Positions 1 to 7,950 of a stretch of DNA of 12,081 nt are shown here, piece by piece (within the stretch, counting starts at the first letter, position 1; each line of letters starts with the position of its first letter). Position numbers and translations under genes: made by a program. The stretch comes from Actinomycetes bacterium (GTDB taxonomy: Bacteria > Actinomycetota > CALGFH01): the NCBI GenBank assembly GCA_030146615.1, contig JASLBL010000129.1:1-12081 (forward strand). Reading direction: 5' to 3'. The notes under the pieces were generated by a model. It saw only the letters and a list, made by a program, of their open reading frames with translations, did no database searches and was not told where the DNA came from.

Positions 1-673
1 CGTACACTCCTCGCTCCTGGTCGCGGACGACCTTGCCGTGCTCCAGCTCCACCACCCGCTTGCGCATCTGGTCGACGATGCGCTCGTCGTGGGTGGCCAT
101 GACCACGGTGGTGCCGGTGCGGTTGATCCGCTCCAGCAGCCGCATGATGTCACCAGAGGTCGTCGGGTCCAGGTTCCCGGTCGGCTCGTCGCACAGCATC
201 AGCAGCGGCCGGTTGACGAACGCCCGGGCGATCGAGACCCGCTGCTGCTCACCACCGGACAGCTCGTGGGGGAACCGGTCGGTCTTGTCCTGGAGACCGA
301 CCAGCTTCAGGACCTCGGGGACGGTCCGCTCGATCGAGTGCCGCCGGGCCCCGATGACCTCCAGGGCGAAGGCGACGTTCTCGCGCACGGTCTTGTTGGA
401 CAACAACTTGAAGTCCTGGAACACACAGCCGATGGACCGCCGCAGGGCCGGCACCTTCCAGGAGGCGAGCCGGTTCAGCTCCTTGCCCGCGACCCAGATG
501 CGGCCGCTGGTGGGACGCTCCTCCTTGGTCAGCAGGCGCAGGAAGGTCGACTTGCCGGAGCCGGACTGGCCGACCACGAACACGAACTCGCCCTTGCCGA
601 TGTCCACCGACACGTCGTCAAGGGCGATCACGTCGTTCCCGTAGGACTTGCTGACATGGTCAAGCTTGATCAC
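1..673 (-). CDS. ftsE: Cell division ATP-binding protein FtsE (C-terminus cut by window edge)
   Basis: ABC-type ATPase that pairs with the membrane protein FtsX at the divisome and controls peptidoglycan hydrolases at the septum (family knowledge). The 224 codons present show every ABC landmark: Walker A GQSGSGKST at residues 35-43, Q-loop FQDFKLL near 85-91, signature LSGGEQQR at 138-145, Walker B LLMLCDEP ending at 164, and the switch histidine in ATHDE near 195. FQDFKLL and the short, domain-only architecture are typical of FtsE rather than of importer ATPases. Usual length is about 220-230 residues, so only a few residues are missing; ftsX should follow outside the window. The GTG at 673 (reading VIKLDHVSKSYG) is chosen because it matches the usual FtsE N-terminus. 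Its Shine-Dalgarno is weak (an AAAGG about 12 nt upstream), and an in-frame GTG at 709 is the alternative. Confidence 0.95.
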   Translation of the reverse strand, partial: MIKLDHVSKSYGNDVIALDDVSVDIGKGEFVFVVGQSGSGKSTFLRLLTKEERPTSGRIWVAGKELNRLASWKVPALRRSIGCVFQDFKLLSNKTVRENVAFALEVIGARRHSIERTVPEVLKLVGLQDKTDRFPHELSGGEQQRVSIARAFVNRPLLMLCDEPTGNLDPTTSGDIMRLLERINRTGTTVVMATHDERIVDQMRKRVVELEHGKVVRDQERGVY

Positions 674-785
674 GGGGCGGGTATGGCCTTTCGCTCGTCG
701 GGGCTGCACGGGCGGGAAGTTGGGGGCCTCCCCGTAGGCCGTCGGCCTGGACAACGCAAGACCATACCAGACCTGCTTTCGAATA
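674..785 (-). promoter_or_regulatory. Intergenic leader of ftsE with possible extended -10
   Basis: The 112 bases between the stop of the PTPS-related gene and ftsE hold, on the minus strand, TGGTATGGT. This fits an extended -10 (TGn followed by TAnnnT, the hexamer complementing 761-766), with no convincing -35. Transcription from it would give a leader of roughly 80 nt. That leader contains a small inverted repeat, GGCCT at 725-729 against AGGCC at 736-740, beside a GGCC-gtc-GGCC palindrome at 737-747. No T-run follows, so it is not an obvious intrinsic terminator for the upstream gene. It suggests that ftsE may have its own promoter, separate from the block upstream. This is a motif match only. 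Confidence 0.25.
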
Positions 786-2975
786 TCAGGAAGCTTGGCG
801 CCGTCTGGCCTTCCACCGGCCGAGCACCGTCGGGGCCAGCAGGGCCCCGACCCCGGCGACCGTGAGGGCCTTGCCTGCCAGGTCGACGGGGGTGTCGCGG
901 TAGCTGAGGCGCACCTCGGGCTGGGTCGGGACGACCACCATCAGGCCCGGCGAGAGCAGCCACGGGCCCTCGGCCCCCTCGGCCTTCCAGTTGGGGAACC
1001 AGGAGACCTTGACGATGTGGGGCTGGCCGACCCGGTTGGTCCGGAAGCTGACCACGTCGCCGGTCCGGCTGGTGGTGGCGGCCAGCTCACCCGGTCGGTC
1101 CAGCGGCTCCCGGGGCAGGGTGGTGAGCGGCAGGGGCTCCGCCTCGGCGAAGGCGGCCGTGGCCGCCGGGTCGTCCCGGGACGCGAACACCAGCGGAGTG
1201 TCCAGCCATTCGGGCTTGGCGTACCAGGCGAGCCCGTTGGCCCGCCAGTCGGGGGCGTCGACCAGCACCGGACGGTTCCGCGGCACCTCGACGAGGTTGC
1301 CGGTCCCGACCTCGTAGATGGTGAAGCGGCCGCTGCGTTTGACCACCGGCAGGTTCGCGGCCGCCGCGGCCTGCATCTCGGTGTCCTGCATGCCCAGGTC
1401 GGCGCAGGGCACCGCCTGGTCGTCGGAGTTCTTGCAGGCGTCGTAGGCGACGTAGTAGCGGACCCCGAAATGCCGCAGATGCGCCAGGCCGGTCGGGAAG
1501 TCCATGGCGTCGGGGTAGTCGACGCCGGGCACCGCCTGGGTCTGGGTCTCGGAGGTCTCGGCCTGGTTGATGAAGTGGAACGGGGCGTTCAGCGACGACT
1601 CGATCAGCAGCCCCTCCATGGTCGGCTGGCCGCCGAACACGGGCACGTTCTCCAGCGTCCTGGTCGTGCCGAAGCGTTCGTAGTCGCGGTTGAACTCCCA
1701 CATGACCCGGCCAGGAGGCAGGGTGGCCAGGGTATCGAACAGCGCCCTGGCCTCCGGCCAGCCGCTCTTGGCCTCGTACCCGCTGTAGTTGTAGCTGGCC
1801 CAGTCGTCGACAAATCCACGACTGCGCCAGGCGCCGACCACCGGCGCCACCACCATGAGCGCGACCACGGCCAGCCAGGCGTACCGCAGCGACACCCCGG
1901 TGCGCCGCTGCAGCCAGGCGGCCAGCCACGCGGCCACCACCGAGGCGCCGTAGGCGGCCACCAGCAGCGAGAACAGGTAGAGGAAGGGCAGCATGCGGGC
2001 GTTCCACAGGGCCGCCTCGGGCGCAACCCAGGTCAGGGCCACGAACACGAACGCGGCCACCGCCCCCGGCCAGGCGTACAGCAGGACCCGCCGCTCCCCC
2101 CTGGCCACCGCGACCACCAGCCCGACCGCGGTCAGCAGCAGATACGGCCGGATCTCGTTGGGCAGCAGCAGGCTGTAGTACTCGAGCTGGTCCCAGCGGA
2201 AGTGGGCGGTGTACTGCACGCGCAGGATGAACGGCAGCCCCCAGAAGGCGGTCAGGCAGAACGCCACCCCCATGACCAGGGCCAGGCGCCGGAACGAGGC
2301 CAGGGCCGCGGCCAGCGGCCGGCGCAGCAGCAGCCCGGTCGCGCCGAGCACGAGCATGATGGTGGTGAGGATGTGACTCAGCACCAGGGCCGAGACCAGC
2401 AGGGCGGCCGCGCGCCAGCCCTTGCCGTCCTCGCAGACCCGCCAGAGCACGGCCAGGGCCAGCGGCAGCAGGGCGAACGAGATCGAGAAGGGGAACTCCC
2501 CGGCCATCGTGCTGGCGATGTTCCCGCCCCAGATCGTGAACTGCTGGGTGGGGGTGACCTGGGTCATGAACAGGAACACGGTGGCAGCGCAGGCGGCCAG
2601 CAGCGGGGCCGGCTCGCGCAGGCGCAGCACCCGGAAGGCCGCCCAGCAGGTCAGCGGGAGGGCCAGCAGGCCCAGGACGGTCACCAGCTTGAACGCCACC
2701 TGGTCGCCGAGGGGCAAGGTGAGGACGGCGATGAGCGTGTACGGCAGCGGGAAGTAGAAGGTCAGCATCGGGATGCCGGCGAACCACCCCGGCGCCCAGC
2801 CGGTCACCCGCCCCCTGGGCAGCAGCTCCTCGCGCAGGAAGGTGGCCACGTAGTGGTGCGACCCCATGTCGCCGCCCGCCGCCGTGGTCGCGGTCAGGAT
2901 AAGGTTCCAGTGCAGGGTCTTGAGAAGGACGAGGTAGATGGCGCCAAAGGTCAGCACGGTGAGGCCGCGCTGCAC
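786..2975 (-). CDS. Polytopic membrane protein, PTPS-related / YfhO-like (probable GT-C glycosyltransferase)
   Basis: A 729-residue integral membrane protein resembling the '6-pyruvoyl-tetrahydropterin synthase-related' membrane family. Despite the name, that family has a GT-C glycosyltransferase-like layout. Residues 1-30 form a first TM helix, followed by an outer-loop GGDMGSHHY (an Asp placed as in GT-C catalytic loops), the motif FAGIPMLTFYFPLPY, then IWGGNIASTMAGEFPFSISFALLPLALAVLW and SHILTTI. About ten TM helices lead to an extracytoplasmic domain of roughly 300 residues and a last TM helix ending in a basic tail (GRWKARRRQAS). Inferred role: transfer of a lipid-linked sugar on the outer face of the membrane, with acceptor unknown. 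The GTG at 2975 lacks a Shine-Dalgarno. The frame stays open upstream, and a strong GAGGAGG (complement of 3044-3050) lies five bases before an in-frame CTG at 3038, which would add 21 residues. The stop is TGA. It is divergent from the DUF2079 gene on its right. Confidence 0.8.
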   Translation of the reverse strand: MQRGLTVLTFGAIYLVLLKTLHWNLILTATTAAGGDMGSHHYVATFLREELLPRGRVTGWAPGWFAGIPMLTFYFPLPYTLIAVLTLPLGDQVAFKLVTVLGLLALPLTCWAAFRVLRLREPAPLLAACAATVFLFMTQVTPTQQFTIWGGNIASTMAGEFPFSISFALLPLALAVLWRVCEDGKGWRAAALLVSALVLSHILTTIMLVLGATGLLLRRPLAAALASFRRLALVMGVAFCLTAFWGLPFILRVQYTAHFRWDQLEYYSLLLPNEIRPYLLLTAVGLVVAVARGERRVLLYAWPGAVAAFVFVALTWVAPEAALWNARMLPFLYLFSLLVAAYGASVVAAWLAAWLQRRTGVSLRYAWLAVVALMVVAPVVGAWRSRGFVDDWASYNYSGYEAKSGWPEARALFDTLATLPPGRVMWEFNRDYERFGTTRTLENVPVFGGQPTMEGLLIESSLNAPFHFINQAETSETQTQAVPGVDYPDAMDFPTGLAHLRHFGVRYYVAYDACKNSDDQAVPCADLGMQDTEMQAAAAANLPVVKRSGRFTIYEVGTGNLVEVPRNRPVLVDAPDWRANGLAWYAKPEWLDTPLVFASRDDPAATAAFAEAEPLPLTTLPREPLDRPGELAATTSRTGDVVSFRTNRVGQPHIVKVSWFPNWKAEGAEGPWLLSPGLMVVVPTQPEVRLSYRDTPVDLAGKALTVAGVGALLAPTVLGRWKARRRQAS

Positions 2976-3043
2976 CCAGATGGTTCGGGTGCGGGCCGCG
3001 GTCAGTCCCTCGCGGGCGAAGGCCGCGATCGTCGCCAGCAGTG

Positions 3044-3050
3044 CCTCCTC
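3044..3050 (-). promoter_or_regulatory. Strong Shine-Dalgarno GAGGAGG ahead of a non-ATG start
   Basis: GAGGAGG on the minus strand lies five bases ahead of an in-frame CTG at 3038-3036 and two bases ahead of another CTG at 3041-3039. The only conventional start in that frame is the GTG at 2975, which has no ribosome binding site. The peptide encoded between them (LATIAAFAREGLTAARTRTIW) is a plausible basic cytosolic lead-in to the first TM helix. The site could be chance in GC-rich DNA, and part of it overlaps bases just ahead of the divergent gene. Confidence 0.35.
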
Positions 3051-3088
3051 GGGTCGTGGTCGCCGGCAGCCATGAAACCAGGAACGGC

Positions 3089-5230
3089 ATGGTAATGCCC
3101 CGCTCTGTCCACCGGGGGGCCACCGTCTCCGGCTCCGTGCGCCCGCCGGGCCCCCAGGACGCGCCGGCCACCGCGGCGCCCCGCTGGCACGGTGGCTGGC
3201 TGCCCGCGGGCGACCTGGCCCTGGACGACGAGCGGGCGGCGACCGTCTCCTTCGACCGCCGGGGCCGCTGCCGCCTCACCCTGGCCCTCGACCGGCCGGC
3301 CACCGCCGTCGACGTGGCCGCCCTCGAGGACGCGGCCGACATCCTGCCCAACCTCTACCTGTTCGACCTGGACGACACGGCCGACTACCCCGAGCGTCAC
3401 GCCGAGGCGTTCGGGCTGGCCGAGCCGCTGGGCCCCGACGCCTTCAACCACGCCGCCGAGGTCGAGCTGCTGGCCCCGCCGGGCGGCGTGCCACTCCCCC
3501 GGCGCCTCGGCCGCTTCGGCCTGCCGGCCGTGACCACCGGTCCAGGGGCTGGGGTCCCGGGGCCGGGGGCTGTGGCCAACCGCGCGCGGCCCTTCTCCGG
3601 GTCGGCTACGCTCCCCCACCGGGGGACTCGGCGCGGACACGCCGGGGAGGAGGCCGCCCGGGGCCCCGGGATCGACGGTGACCCCGGGATCGGCGGTCGG
3701 GCCCGGATCGACGGTGGGGCGCGGATCGTCGATGGGGTGCGGATCGAGCGGGCCCTGCTCGACGCGGGCCGGCGGCTGGTCGCAACCACCCGGATCTCGG
3801 CGGCGGGGCTGTGCGCGATCGCCCTTGGGGTGAGCCTGGCGGTCTTCGTGGTCGCCTTCACCGCAGCCACCTGGACGGCGCACGCCCGCTTCGGGACCTA
3901 CGGCTTCGACGTCGGCATCTACGACCAGGGGACCTGGCTGCTGTCACGGGGCAGGACGCCGTTCGTGACCGTCCGCGGGCTCGACCTGCTCGGCCAGGAG
4001 GCCGCCTACATCATGGTCCTGGTCGCGCCCCTGTACCGGCTGTGGGCCGACCCGCGGCTCCTGCTTCTGCTCCAGGTGCTGTTCCTGGCCCTGCCGGCGC
4101 TGGTCCTGTACCGGCTCGGGGGCCGCCGCCTCGGCCACCCGGCGGCCGGGCTGGCCGTGGCCGTCGCCTATCTGGCCTACCCGGGGGTCCAGTGGGCGAT
4201 CAGTTGGCAGTTCCACCCCGAGGCGATCGCCGCCGGCCTGCTCGCCCTGGCCGTGGCCGCCGCCGACCGGCGCCGGCACGGGCGCATGGCCCTGTGGCTG
4301 GCCCTGGCCGCGCTCTGTGGCGCCGAGCTCGGGCTGGTGGTGGCCGGGTTCGGACTGCTGCTGGTCGCCGGGGGGCGGCGGGCGGTCGGCTGGCGAACCG
4401 CCGGGACCGGCCTGGCCTGGTTCCTGATCGCCACCTACTTGCTGGCGCCGCTGCACGCCGGCCGGGCCACCCGGCTGTTCGAGACCGACTACGGCATCGC
4501 CGGGACCGGGCCAGGGGGCCTGCTGGCCGCGCTGCCCACCATGGCCGGGCACGCCCTCCAGACCGGCCTGGCCAACGACGGCCTGTTCTACCTGCTGCTG
4601 GTCTTCCTGCCGCTGCTCGGCCTACCCCTGCTGGCCCCCAGGTGGCTGCTCCCGGTGGCCCCGCCGCTGCTGCTCAACCTGGCCGCCGTCCAGCCCGAGC
4701 ACCACCAGCTCCGGTTCCACTACCTGGCCACGGCCGCGCCCCTGCTGGCCGCCGGGGCGGTGGCCGGGCTGGCCGCGGTCCGCTCGGCCCGCCGCCAGTG
4801 GCTCGCCCCCCTGCTGGTCCTGCTGGTGGTGGTGGCCGGCTTCACCAGCTGGCGCTATGGGCCGGCGCCGTGGGCCCGCGACCCGGTGGCCATCCCGGCC
4901 GGGCCGACCGACGAGGTCCGGCGCCAGGCCCTGGCCCTGGTCGACGACGGGGCGCCGGTCAGCGCCCAGTACAACCTGGTCCCCCACCTCGGCCACCGGG
5001 TGGAGGTGTACGAGTTCCCCAACCCGTTCCGGGCGGTCAACTGGGGCCTTGACGGCGACGAGCACCCACCGGAGACCCAGCGGCGGCTCCGGTTCGTGGT
5101 CGTCCAGCGCGACCTGCTGGGCGAGCAGGACCGGGAGCTGCTGGACCGGCTCCAGACCGATCCGTCCTGGCGGACCCTGCTCGACCTTCAGGAGGTGGTG
5201 GTGCTGGAGCGCCGGGAGGCCGGCGGATGA
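3089..5230 (+). CDS. DUF2079 polytopic membrane protein with long N-terminal extension
   Basis: A 713-residue protein. The DUF2079 core begins near residue 240 with a TM helix followed by FGTYGFDVGIYDQGTWLLS (about 268 on), FHPEA in WQFHPEAIA, about ten TM helices, and an outer C-terminal domain with SAQYNLVPHLGHRVEVYEFPNPF. DUF2079 proteins are GT-C-like and probably transfer lipid-linked sugars; the substrate is unknown. Compared with the second DUF2079 protein in this window, the loop FFEHH is replaced by LLGQE (bases about 3990-4010) and KED by GAE (about 4319-4327), so activity may be altered. Residues 1 to about 150 form a soluble-looking segment not recognised (WHGGWLPAGDL through LRRLGRFGLPAV region, high GC3). 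A Gly/Pro linker follows, with a dispersed repeat and an 18-bp tandem repeat. ATG 3089 is chosen for the AGGA at 3080-3083; ATG 3095 and GTG 3041 are alternatives. It overlaps the next gene by ATGA. Confidence 0.85.
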   Translation: MVMPRSVHRGATVSGSVRPPGPQDAPATAAPRWHGGWLPAGDLALDDERAATVSFDRRGRCRLTLALDRPATAVDVAALEDAADILPNLYLFDLDDTADYPERHAEAFGLAEPLGPDAFNHAAEVELLAPPGGVPLPRRLGRFGLPAVTTGPGAGVPGPGAVANRARPFSGSATLPHRGTRRGHAGEEAARGPGIDGDPGIGGRARIDGGARIVDGVRIERALLDAGRRLVATTRISAAGLCAIALGVSLAVFVVAFTAATWTAHARFGTYGFDVGIYDQGTWLLSRGRTPFVTVRGLDLLGQEAAYIMVLVAPLYRLWADPRLLLLLQVLFLALPALVLYRLGGRRLGHPAAGLAVAVAYLAYPGVQWAISWQFHPEAIAAGLLALAVAAADRRRHGRMALWLALAALCGAELGLVVAGFGLLLVAGGRRAVGWRTAGTGLAWFLIATYLLAPLHAGRATRLFETDYGIAGTGPGGLLAALPTMAGHALQTGLANDGLFYLLLVFLPLLGLPLLAPRWLLPVAPPLLLNLAAVQPEHHQLRFHYLATAAPLLAAGAVAGLAAVRSARRQWLAPLLVLLVVVAGFTSWRYGPAPWARDPVAIPAGPTDEVRRQALALVDDGAPVSAQYNLVPHLGHRVEVYEFPNPFRAVNWGLDGDEHPPETQRRLRFVVVQRDLLGEQDRELLDRLQTDPSWRTLLDLQEVVVLERREAGG
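3601..3625 (+). repeat. Dispersed 25-bp repeat, copy 1 (hairpin core, in-frame)
   Basis: These 25 bases are identical to 11423-11447. They open with GTCGGCTACG and end with an inverted repeat CCCCC-ACC-GGGGG; in this copy the stem extends to TCCCCC/GGGGGA. Both copies are also preceded by a similar CCCTTC about 5-6 bases upstream. Here the repeat lies in the low-complexity linker between the N-terminal segment and the DUF2079 core and is read as SATLPHRG, the same frame as in copy 2. The two host proteins are otherwise unrelated. Confidence 0.8.
3667..3753 (+). repeat. Degenerate 18-bp tandem repeat in DUF2079 linker
   Basis: Four full and one partial unit of 18 bases start at 3667, 3685, 3703, 3721 and 3739. 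Each carries a CGGATCG- or GGGATCG-type core followed by a G-rich half. They encode six-residue units GIDGDP, GIGGRA, RIDGGA, RIVDGV and RIERAL. The later units fade into the sequence that leads to the first TM helix. The period is a multiple of three, so copy-number change would keep the frame. Confidence 0.75.
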
Positions 5231-5988
5231 CGGCCCGGCCGGAGGCCCGCTCGAGTCTGTCGATCGTGCTGCCCTGCTTCGACGAGGCCGAGCGCCTGCC
5301 CGGCACCCTGGCCGCCTACCTGGCCCACTTCCCCCCCAGCCGGGCCGAGGTGGAGCTGATCGTGGTCGACGACGGCTCCAGCGACGGCACCTCGGCGATC
5401 GCCGACCAGATCGCGGCCGCCGACCCGCGGGTCCGGGTGGTCCGGACTCCCCACAACCACGGCAAGGGCTACGCGGTCCGGGTCGGCGTCCAGGCCGCCC
5501 AGGGCGAGCTGGTGGTGTTCACCGACGCCGACGGGTCCTACGGCCCGGAGCAGCTGGAGCGGGTGGTGGCCGCCCTGGGCCGGGCCCCGGTGGCCATCGG
5601 GGCCCGCCTCGGCAGCCAGGCCGGGACCGGCTCGCCGCTGCTGCGCCGGCTGGCCAGCCCGGTCTTCAACCGGGTCATGCGGCTGCTGCTGGGCCTGCCC
5701 TTCCACGACACCCAGTGCGGGCTCAAGGGCTTCCGCCACGACGCCGCCGAGGCGCTGTTCCAGCGGGCCCGGGTCGACGGCTTCGCCTTCGACGCCGAGG
5801 CCCTGCTGGTGGCCAGGCGCCTGGGCTTCGAGGTGGTCGAGGTGCCGGTCACGGCCGAGGACCGCCAGGGCAGCAAGGTCCGGGTGGGCGGGGACGCGCT
5901 GCGGATGCTGGCCGACGTCTGGAAGGTCCGGCGGGCGGCGGCCCGGGGCGCCTACGACGAGACGCGGGTCCGCGACGTGGCCGGCTGA
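5227..5988 (+). CDS. GT2 glycosyltransferase, dolichyl/polyprenyl-phosphate sugar synthase-like
   Basis: A 253-residue GT-A-fold family 2 glycosyltransferase that most resembles dolichyl-phosphate glucose/mannose synthases (Alg5/DPM1-like). These transfer a hexose from a nucleotide sugar to polyprenyl phosphate on the cytosolic face (family knowledge). Visible motifs are IVLPCFDEAERLPGTL at 13-28, VVDDGSSDGT at 46-55 (nucleotide-binding Asp), HGKGYAVRVG at 78-87, the DxD in FTDADGSYG at 100-102, DTQCGLKGF in the acceptor region, and FAFDAE then EVPV near the C-terminus. There are no C-terminal TM helices, so it is likely a peripheral membrane enzyme and would need a partner such as GtrA to move the lipid-sugar across. 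The ATG overlaps the upstream TGA (ATGA), which implies translational coupling with the DUF2079 gene. The sugar cannot be told from sequence. The last 37 bases overlap the convergent gtrA-like gene. Confidence 0.92.
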   Translation: MTARPEARSSLSIVLPCFDEAERLPGTLAAYLAHFPPSRAEVELIVVDDGSSDGTSAIADQIAAADPRVRVVRTPHNHGKGYAVRVGVQAAQGELVVFTDADGSYGPEQLERVVAALGRAPVAIGARLGSQAGTGSPLLRRLASPVFNRVMRLLLGLPFHDTQCGLKGFRHDAAEALFQRARVDGFAFDAEALLVARRLGFEVVEVPVTAEDRQGSKVRVGGDALRMLADVWKVRRAAARGAYDETRVRDVAG

Positions 5989-6431
5989 GCCGGGTCCTCG
6001 TCGTCGATCTCGGCCACCGAGCCCTCGGCGACCGACCGGGCGGCGGCCCGCTCCGGCGACAGGAACACGAACCGCTTGTAGGTGGTGAACCGGAACACCA
6101 TGCCAAGGGCCAGGCCGGCCACCTGGGCGATGTTGAACCACAGCGGCCCGGTCTTGTGAAGGACCTGCTCCACAAACAGGATGCAGGCATTCGCGATCAG
6201 CAACCCGACCCCGTTCAGCAGGAAGAACAGGGTGTACTCGCGGCGGAGGCTGGTGCGGGCCCTGTGCGAGAAGGTCCAGTGCCGGTTCATGAAGAACGAG
6301 GAGGTGGCGGCCACGGCCACCGAGGCCGTCTTGGCGCCGATGGCGGACCAGCCGAGGCCCAGGTACAGCAGGTTGGCCAGGCCGAAGTCGAGGACGGTGT
6401 TGATGGCGCCGACGATGCCGAACTTGGCCAT
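5952..6431 (-). CDS. GtrA family membrane protein (putative lipid-linked sugar flippase)
   Basis: A 159-residue protein with four TM helices and the GtrA landmarks KFGIVGAINTVLDFGLANLL at the N-terminus, SFFMNRHWTFS after TM2, and FRFTTYKRFVFLS after TM4. GtrA proteins are thought to flip or present polyprenyl-phosphate sugars made by a GT2 partner, and such a GT2 lies convergently next door. A polar tail of about 35 residues (from PERAAARS to the end) exceeds the usual family length. The ATG at 6431 has no clear Shine-Dalgarno and leaves 92 bases after the upstream TAG. An in-frame CTG at 6482 preceded by GGGAG at seven bases would add 17 residues and reduce that gap; many GtrA proteins do have a short lead before the first helix. 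It probably shares a transcript with the DUF2079 gene upstream. The stop is TAG, inside the 3' end of the GT2 gene. Confidence 0.88.
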   Translation of the reverse strand: MAKFGIVGAINTVLDFGLANLLYLGLGWSAIGAKTASVAVAATSSFFMNRHWTFSHRARTSLRREYTLFFLLNGVGLLIANACILFVEQVLHKTGPLWFNIAQVAGLALGMVFRFTTYKRFVFLSPERAAARSVAEGSVAEIDDEDPAQPATSRTRVSS

Positions 6432-6523
6432 CTCGCGGGCCAGGTGCCGCCAGCGCCGGTAGAGGCCTCCGATGAGGTTCAGGTACGGACTCCCAGTCTC
6501 GATGCGGGCACGGGTCGTCCAGC

Positions 6524-7950
6524 CTAGCGTATCCGCCTGGCGACGACGATTCCGTCGGACGCGAACACCTTCCTGTACCCCCCTTGCGGGCCGAGCAAGC
6601 GATCGTACAGCGGCCGCTGGTCGCCCAGCAGCCGCTCGTCGATCACCAGGTAGTCGACCGTGGCCGGGTCGGGCGGGTTCTCGCCGTGGGCGCCCCAGTT
6701 CGTGACCCGCCAGGGGTTGGGGTACTCGTACGCGAAGGTTCGGTGGGTCAGGTGCGGGATCAGGTTGTAGGAGGCCGAGACCCCGGCGTCGGCCGGGACG
6801 ACCCGCAGGGCCGCCCGAACGGTGGCGTGGCGCGGGTCGGCCCTGGCCCACCAGCCGTCGTCGAACTGGCGGCTCATCGGCGACGGCGACCAGGCCACGT
6901 TGGCCACCACCGCGGCGGCCAGCAGCACTCCCACCAGCACCCGCCGGGGCGTCCGGGCCCGGCCGGCCCAGGCCATCCCCTCCACCGTGGCCAGGAACAC
7001 CCCGGCCAGGACGATGGCGGTGTAGTGGAACCGGTAGTCGTGGGTCAGGGCGTGGCCGGAGGTCACGTTGACCACCGTCTGGGGCACCGAGATGAGCAGG
7101 ACCAGGGGCGCGGCCAGGGGGAGGAAGGCCACCGGCCCGAGCAGGTGCCAGTAGTAGTCGAGCCGGTCCTGGAGCGTGGCCAGCTCCACCAGCCGGCTCG
7201 GGTGGACGACCATGTTCCAGACGATCTCGCCCAGCGAGTCGCCGAAGCCGGGGAACAGCTCCTGGTAGAAGGGCCCGTCCCCGCCGCCCGCGGCCGGGAT
7301 CAGGACCCTGGTGGCGAGCAGGAACCAGCCGGCCCCGGCGGCCGCGGTGGCCAGCCCGGCCCGGCGCTCGCCGAGCACGGTCAGGACCAGGCCGAGCATG
7401 ACCACGGCCAGGGCCGCGTCCTCCTTGCAGGCCAGCGCCACCCCGACCGCGACCGCGAACCAGCCCCAGGACCGCCGGGTGGCCAGCCACCAGGCGAACA
7501 GTAGGGGCGTGATCACCAGGGCGTCCGGGTGGAAGTGCCACCAGTTGATCCACTCGAGCGACGGGTACAGCAGGAAGCAGGCGGCCACGGCCACGCCCAG
7601 CCAGGCGCTCTCCAGCCGGTCGCGGGCCAGCAGGTACAGCGGCACCGCCCCGAGGGCCATCCAGACCGTCTCGACCAGGTACAGGAAGTGGGGGCCGGCC
7701 CCGAGCCAGTAGGCGGGCACGAACAGCACCGTGATCAGGTTCACGTGATGCTCGAAGAAGTGCAGCCCTCGGATGGTCACGAATGGGTCCTGGAACCGGG
7801 ACAGCAGCCAGATGCCCTGGTCGTACAGGCCCATGTCGTACCCGAAGGTCCCGAAGTTCTCGTGCTGGGCCCAGGTGAGGGTGCCGAACACGCCGATGTA
7901 GCTGGCCACGAGCAGCCCGACGACCACCGCCGGCTGGCGCAGCCTGACCA

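Noticed and set aside
725..747. Inverted repeat GGCCT/AGGCC before ftsE as an intrinsic terminator
   Set aside because: The stem is short and no T-run follows on either strand.
38..865. Plus-strand open frames across ftsE
   Set aside because: The opposite strand encodes an unmistakable FtsE with all ABC motifs; the plus frames have no recognisable protein features.
795..3095. A plus-strand open frame of 766 codons opposite the PTPS-related gene, and other long minus- and plus-strand frames such as 1087-3351
   Set aside because: Their products are dominated by Gly, Arg, Pro, Ala, His and Gln with no motif, and they mirror the GC3 bias of the real gene on the other strand. They are shadow frames.
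3100..3125. CCACCGGGGGGCC near 3110 as a third copy of the dispersed repeat
   Set aside because: It shares only the G-run and a few flanking bases; the GTCGGCTACGCT half is absent, so it is likely chance in GC-rich DNA.
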